Source: Caldilineaceae bacterium
GTDB taxonomy: Bacteria; Chloroflexota; Anaerolineae; Caldilineales; Caldilineaceae
Assembly: GCA_020634815.1 (NCBI GenBank)
Contig: JACKBA010000016.1
Coordinates: 62,001 to 126,000 of the forward strand
Direction: 5' to 3'
DNA length: 64,000 nucleotides
Positions within the stretch are counted from its first letter, which is position 1, and the number at the start of each line of letters is the position of its first letter. Shown here piece by piece: positions 60,773 to 64,000 of the stretch. The notes beneath the pieces were generated by a model. It was given only the letters and a program-made list of their open reading frames with translations. It had not been told where the DNA came from and searched no databases. The translations under genes were made by a program, and so were the position numbers.

Positions 60773-61684
60773 ATGAATGCATCTGCCCGTCCGCGGCGCC
60801 GGCGCGTGTCGCTGCTGCCCTATCTGCTCATCCTGCCGACCTTTGTCTTCGTCGCGCTCTTCACGATCTGGCCCATGCTCCTGGCGAGCTACCAGAGTCT
60901 CTTCTTGCAGCGGCTGAACATCGCGCGCTTTCGCACGCCCACCTTTATCGGCGCGCAGAACTACATCGATCTCTTCGGCGACGATCGCTTCCACCAGGTG
61001 ATGGTCAACACGCTCCTCTACGTGCTGGGGACGGTGCCGCTGAGCGTGGTGCTGGGCTTCCTCTTTGCGCTGCTCGTGAATCGTGCGATGCGCGGCATCG
61101 GCCTGGCGCGCCTCTTCTTCTTCTACCCGACAATCCTGCCGCTGGTCAGTGCCGCGACGATCTGGATGTTCTTCTTCACGCCGGACTACGGCATCTTCAA
61201 CACCGCCCTGCGCGCCATTGGCTACACGGGGCCGCAGAACTGGACGAGCAACCCCAACCTCGCGCTGATCTCGGTGATGATCGTGACGGTGTGGAAGAAT
61301 GCCGGCTATTACATGATCTTCTACCTGGCCGGCTTGCAGGGGCTTCCGCAGGATGTTTTCGAGGCGGCCGCGCTCGACGGCGCCAGCGGCTGGCAGATGC
61401 TCTGGCGCATTACCTTCCCGCTGCTGCGCCGCACGACGCTCTTCGTGACGACGATTGCCTTCATCAGCGCCTTCCAGACGGTCGACCACATCTTTGTACT
61501 TACGCAGGGCGGACCGGCCGGCGCCAGCAGCGTGCTGCTCTATTACCTGTGGGAGATGCGCTTCGAGTTTCTCAACGTCGGCGCGGCGTCGGCCCTTACC
61601 GTCGTGCTCATCCTGGTACTGCTCGTCTTCACGTTGTCGAACTTCCTGATCTCCGAGCAGCGGGAGGATGCCTATGCCAAGTAA
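60773..61684 (+). CDS. ABC sugar transporter permease 1 (UgpA-like)
   Basis: A 303-residue inner-membrane permease with six segments. N-terminal basic residues precede LLPYLLILPTFVFVALFTIW. The ATPase-coupling EAA loop is VFEAAALDGASGWQMLWRIT followed by FPLLRR (about 202-228). It pairs with the next permease to form the translocation channel. It lies after the inverted repeat that separates it from the binding-protein gene. Confidence 0.93.
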   Translation: MNASARPRRRRVSLLPYLLILPTFVFVALFTIWPMLLASYQSLFLQRLNIARFRTPTFIGAQNYIDLFGDDRFHQVMVNTLLYVLGTVPLSVVLGFLFALLVNRAMRGIGLARLFFFYPTILPLVSAATIWMFFFTPDYGIFNTALRAIGYTGPQNWTSNPNLALISVMIVTVWKNAGYYMIFYLAGLQGLPQDVFEAAALDGASGWQMLWRITFPLLRRTTLFVTTIAFISAFQTVDHIFVLTQGGPAGASSVLLYYLWEMRFEFLNVGAASALTVVLILVLLVFTLSNFLISEQREDAYAK

Positions 61685-62525
61685 AGTCGCCCCGCGCTCA
61701 TTCGGCGCACGGCTGGGCAGCGTGCTGCTGACGATCTTCACCTTTGTGCTGGTGATCCTGTGGGCGGTGCCCATGGCGTGGGCGGTCGTCGCCTCGCTGC
61801 GCCCGCCGACGGATCCGCTCGGGCGCGGCGACGTGTGGTTCGCCTTTCCGCTCACGCTGGAAAACTATGCGCGGGCGCTGACGCTGGCGCCCTTCGGCCA
61901 GTACTACGTCAACACCGTCGTTGTCATTCTCATGATCCTCACCGTGCAGATGGTGACGGTGACGCTCGCCGCCTTTGCCTTCGCCCACTACGACTTTCGC
62001 GGCAAGCGCGTGCTCTTCTACCTGGTGCTCTTGCAGTTGATGATCCCGACGACCGCGCTGCTGGCGCCCAACTTCTCGACCATTCGCTTCCTGGGGCTCT
62101 TCGACACGCGGCTGGCGATCGCGATTCCCTACTTTGGCTCGGCTTTCGGCACCTTCCTGCTGCGCCAGCTCTTCCTGGAGATCCCGCGCGACCTGGTCGA
62201 CGCTGGTGTCATGGATGGCTGCCGCTGGTGGCAGTTGCTGCGCCACATCTACCTGCCGCCCGCCGTGCCGACGCTCATCGCCTTTGGCCTCTCGTCGACC
62301 GCCTGGCACTGGAACGAGTTCCTGTGGCCGCTGGTCATCACCAACAGCGACAAGGCGCGGCCGCTCACGGCGGGTCTCGTGCGCTTCACCCAGCTCGGCG
62401 AGATCGGTGCACAGTGGGCGCTCCTCTCCGCCGCCACGCTCATCGTGATCCTGCCGCTCTTCGTCGTGTTCTTGTTCTTCCAGAAGCGGTTTATTCAGAG
62501 CTTTGTCTATTCGGGGATCAAGTAG
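61674..62525 (+). CDS. ABC sugar transporter permease 2 (UgpE-like)
   Basis: A 283-residue permease with six membrane segments. The EAA-type loop is LVDAGVMDGCRWWQLLRHIY then LPPAVPTL, with Asp-Ala in place of Glu-Ala-Ala. ATG 61674 is preferred because GGAGG lies 6 nt upstream; the ATG at 61668 is too close. It overlaps the end of permease 1 in another frame, indicating coupling. Confidence 0.93.
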   Translation: MPSKVAPRSFGARLGSVLLTIFTFVLVILWAVPMAWAVVASLRPPTDPLGRGDVWFAFPLTLENYARALTLAPFGQYYVNTVVVILMILTVQMVTVTLAAFAFAHYDFRGKRVLFYLVLLQLMIPTTALLAPNFSTIRFLGLFDTRLAIAIPYFGSAFGTFLLRQLFLEIPRDLVDAGVMDGCRWWQLLRHIYLPPAVPTLIAFGLSSTAWHWNEFLWPLVITNSDKARPLTAGLVRFTQLGEIGAQWALLSAATLIVILPLFVVFLFFQKRFIQSFVYSGIK

Positions 62526-62547
62526 CGGGTCGCGTGTCGCTTTTGTC

Positions 62548-62658
62548 TTGCAGGGCAAGCGCGCTGATTTCCATCGCCCTCATCCCGGCAAGGAGGCTAA
62601 ACGCTACCAGGTGCGTGCGGTGCGCGAGTTTCTAGAATCTGTTGGGATCATGCCATGA
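62548..62658 (+). pseudogene. hicA-like toxin remnant (3' part only)
   Basis: A 36-codon frame, QGKRADFHRPHPGKEAKRYQ then VRAVREFLESVGIMP, matches the C-terminal part of HicA-type mRNA interferases. The N-terminal half with the catalytic His and start codon is missing; upstream lies the permease stop. Its stop overlaps the hicB start (ATGA), as in intact hicAB loci. Confidence 0.6.
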
Positions 62659-62987
62659 CGAATCAACTCACCTATAAAGGCTACACGGCGATAATCACGT
62701 TCGACGCCGACGATCGGCTTTTCTTTGGTCGTCTGGTTGGCATTGAGGATATCGTCACGTTTCATGGTGAAACGGTCGACGAACTGGTGCAGGCGTTTGA
62801 AGCTGCGGTCGATGGATATCTCGAAATGTCTACAAATCTGGGACGCCAGCCGCAGAAGCCATTCTCCGGCCGCATCACCGTACGTATCCCTCCCAGCGCG
62901 CAGGCCAAAGCTGCCGCACGCGCCGCCGAGGAAGGCAAAAGTCTGGCGCGCTGGGCGCAGGAACAGCTCGTGCGCGCACTGGAATAG
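62655..62987 (+). CDS. hicB: HicB-type antitoxin
   Basis: A 110-residue antitoxin. The N-terminal HicB fold is LTYKGYTAIITFDADDRLFF, GRLVGIEDIVTFHGETVDEL and FEAAVDGYLEMS. The C-terminal ribbon-helix-helix-like part is GRITVRIPPSAQAKAAARAA and SLARWAQEQLVRAL, for DNA binding. With only a HicA remnant upstream it is probably an orphan antitoxin or regulator. Confidence 0.85.
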   Translation: MTNQLTYKGYTAIITFDADDRLFFGRLVGIEDIVTFHGETVDELVQAFEAAVDGYLEMSTNLGRQPQKPFSGRITVRIPPSAQAKAAARAAEEGKSLARWAQEQLVRALE

Positions 62988-62994
62988 AACACGA

Positions 62995-63043
62995 ATTGGG
63001 CGGATTCACGCGGATCACTCGAATCCGTGTAAATCTGCCCAAT
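62995..63043. repeat. Inverted repeat of GGCGGATT words
   Basis: ATTGGGCGGATTCACGCGGA and, opposite, ATCCGTGTAAATCTGCCCAA form 21-bp arms with about four mismatches and a short loop. It lies between the converging hicB and purA genes and is related to 60647-60746. It may serve as a transcription stop. Confidence 0.65.
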
Positions 63044-63072
63044 CCGTCTAATCTGCGCTCTCTTCTTCCTCT

Positions 63073-64000
<928 letters not shown>

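Overview
The window is 64 kb of GC-rich bacterial chromosome with densely packed genes, long same-strand runs and many antisense shadow frames. Several features suggest a Chloroflexota, possibly an Anaerolineae/Caldilineales relative: families that recall proteins known to me from that phylum, a monoderm-style LPXTG-type tail, LysM and SH3b surface proteins, and intergenic spaces full of short repeated 'words'. No rRNA or tRNA gene is visible, so the taxonomy is inference.

Layout. Positions 1-3180 hold a broken APH-family kinase gene, a Pro/Ala-rich protein of unknown function, a 21-bp minisatellite and several dyad repeats. Positions 3183-12740 form an accessory, defence-like island. It carries a PstI/BsuBI-type restriction-modification pair, a decayed-looking BglII-like endonuclease, a DUF4365 protein, a membrane-anchored CHAT-like protein, a membrane-anchored protein with a possible phospholipase-D-like fold, and a 924-residue EAD1-nSTAND1-WD40 protein. 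The stretch from 6.9 to 9.7 kb is visibly AT-richer than its surroundings. Positions 12970-21430 are a mosaic of small proteins: a redoxin, a DUF1254/DUF1214 protein, an aquaporin, an AbiEii-type nucleotidyltransferase with a coupled small partner, GNAT acetyltransferases (one broken), and an Imm-5-like protein.

Positions 21420-30670 (minus strand) contain a tungsten-type aldehyde ferredoxin oxidoreductase with a phasin-like protein, then murQ, hisB, a PH-domain membrane protein, hisC, a wall-anchored 5'-nucleotidase and hisD. Positions 30720-50280 are mostly housekeeping: a Nudix hydrolase, recO, a MazG-like protein, lexA with an SOS-type promoter, acpP, serA, argS, polA, a family 2 glycosyltransferase, an HPt protein and an EF-G paralogue. 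A strong small-RNA candidate lies at 34505-34710. Positions 50700-64000 contain a DUF411 lipoprotein gene interrupted by an in-frame UGA, transporters, a MarR/NmrA pair, a four-gene operon with a tandem SDR fusion, a Cys/Met-metabolism PLP enzyme, a complete carbohydrate ABC importer, a hicA remnant with hicB, and the 3' part of purA.

The most unusual points are these. The UGA in the DUF411 gene replaces the first cysteine of the redox motif and is followed by a SECIS-like hairpin, making it a candidate selenoprotein. Four minus-strand transcription units share a near-identical promoter block (TTGYCS, 17-nt spacer containing CAGCCTGATC in three, NATAAT). The small-RNA candidate displays the anti-Shine-Dalgarno sequence in a hairpin loop. 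The EAD/nSTAND island has attC-like elements between its cassettes. Many recurrent dyad-symmetric intergenic repeats are present.
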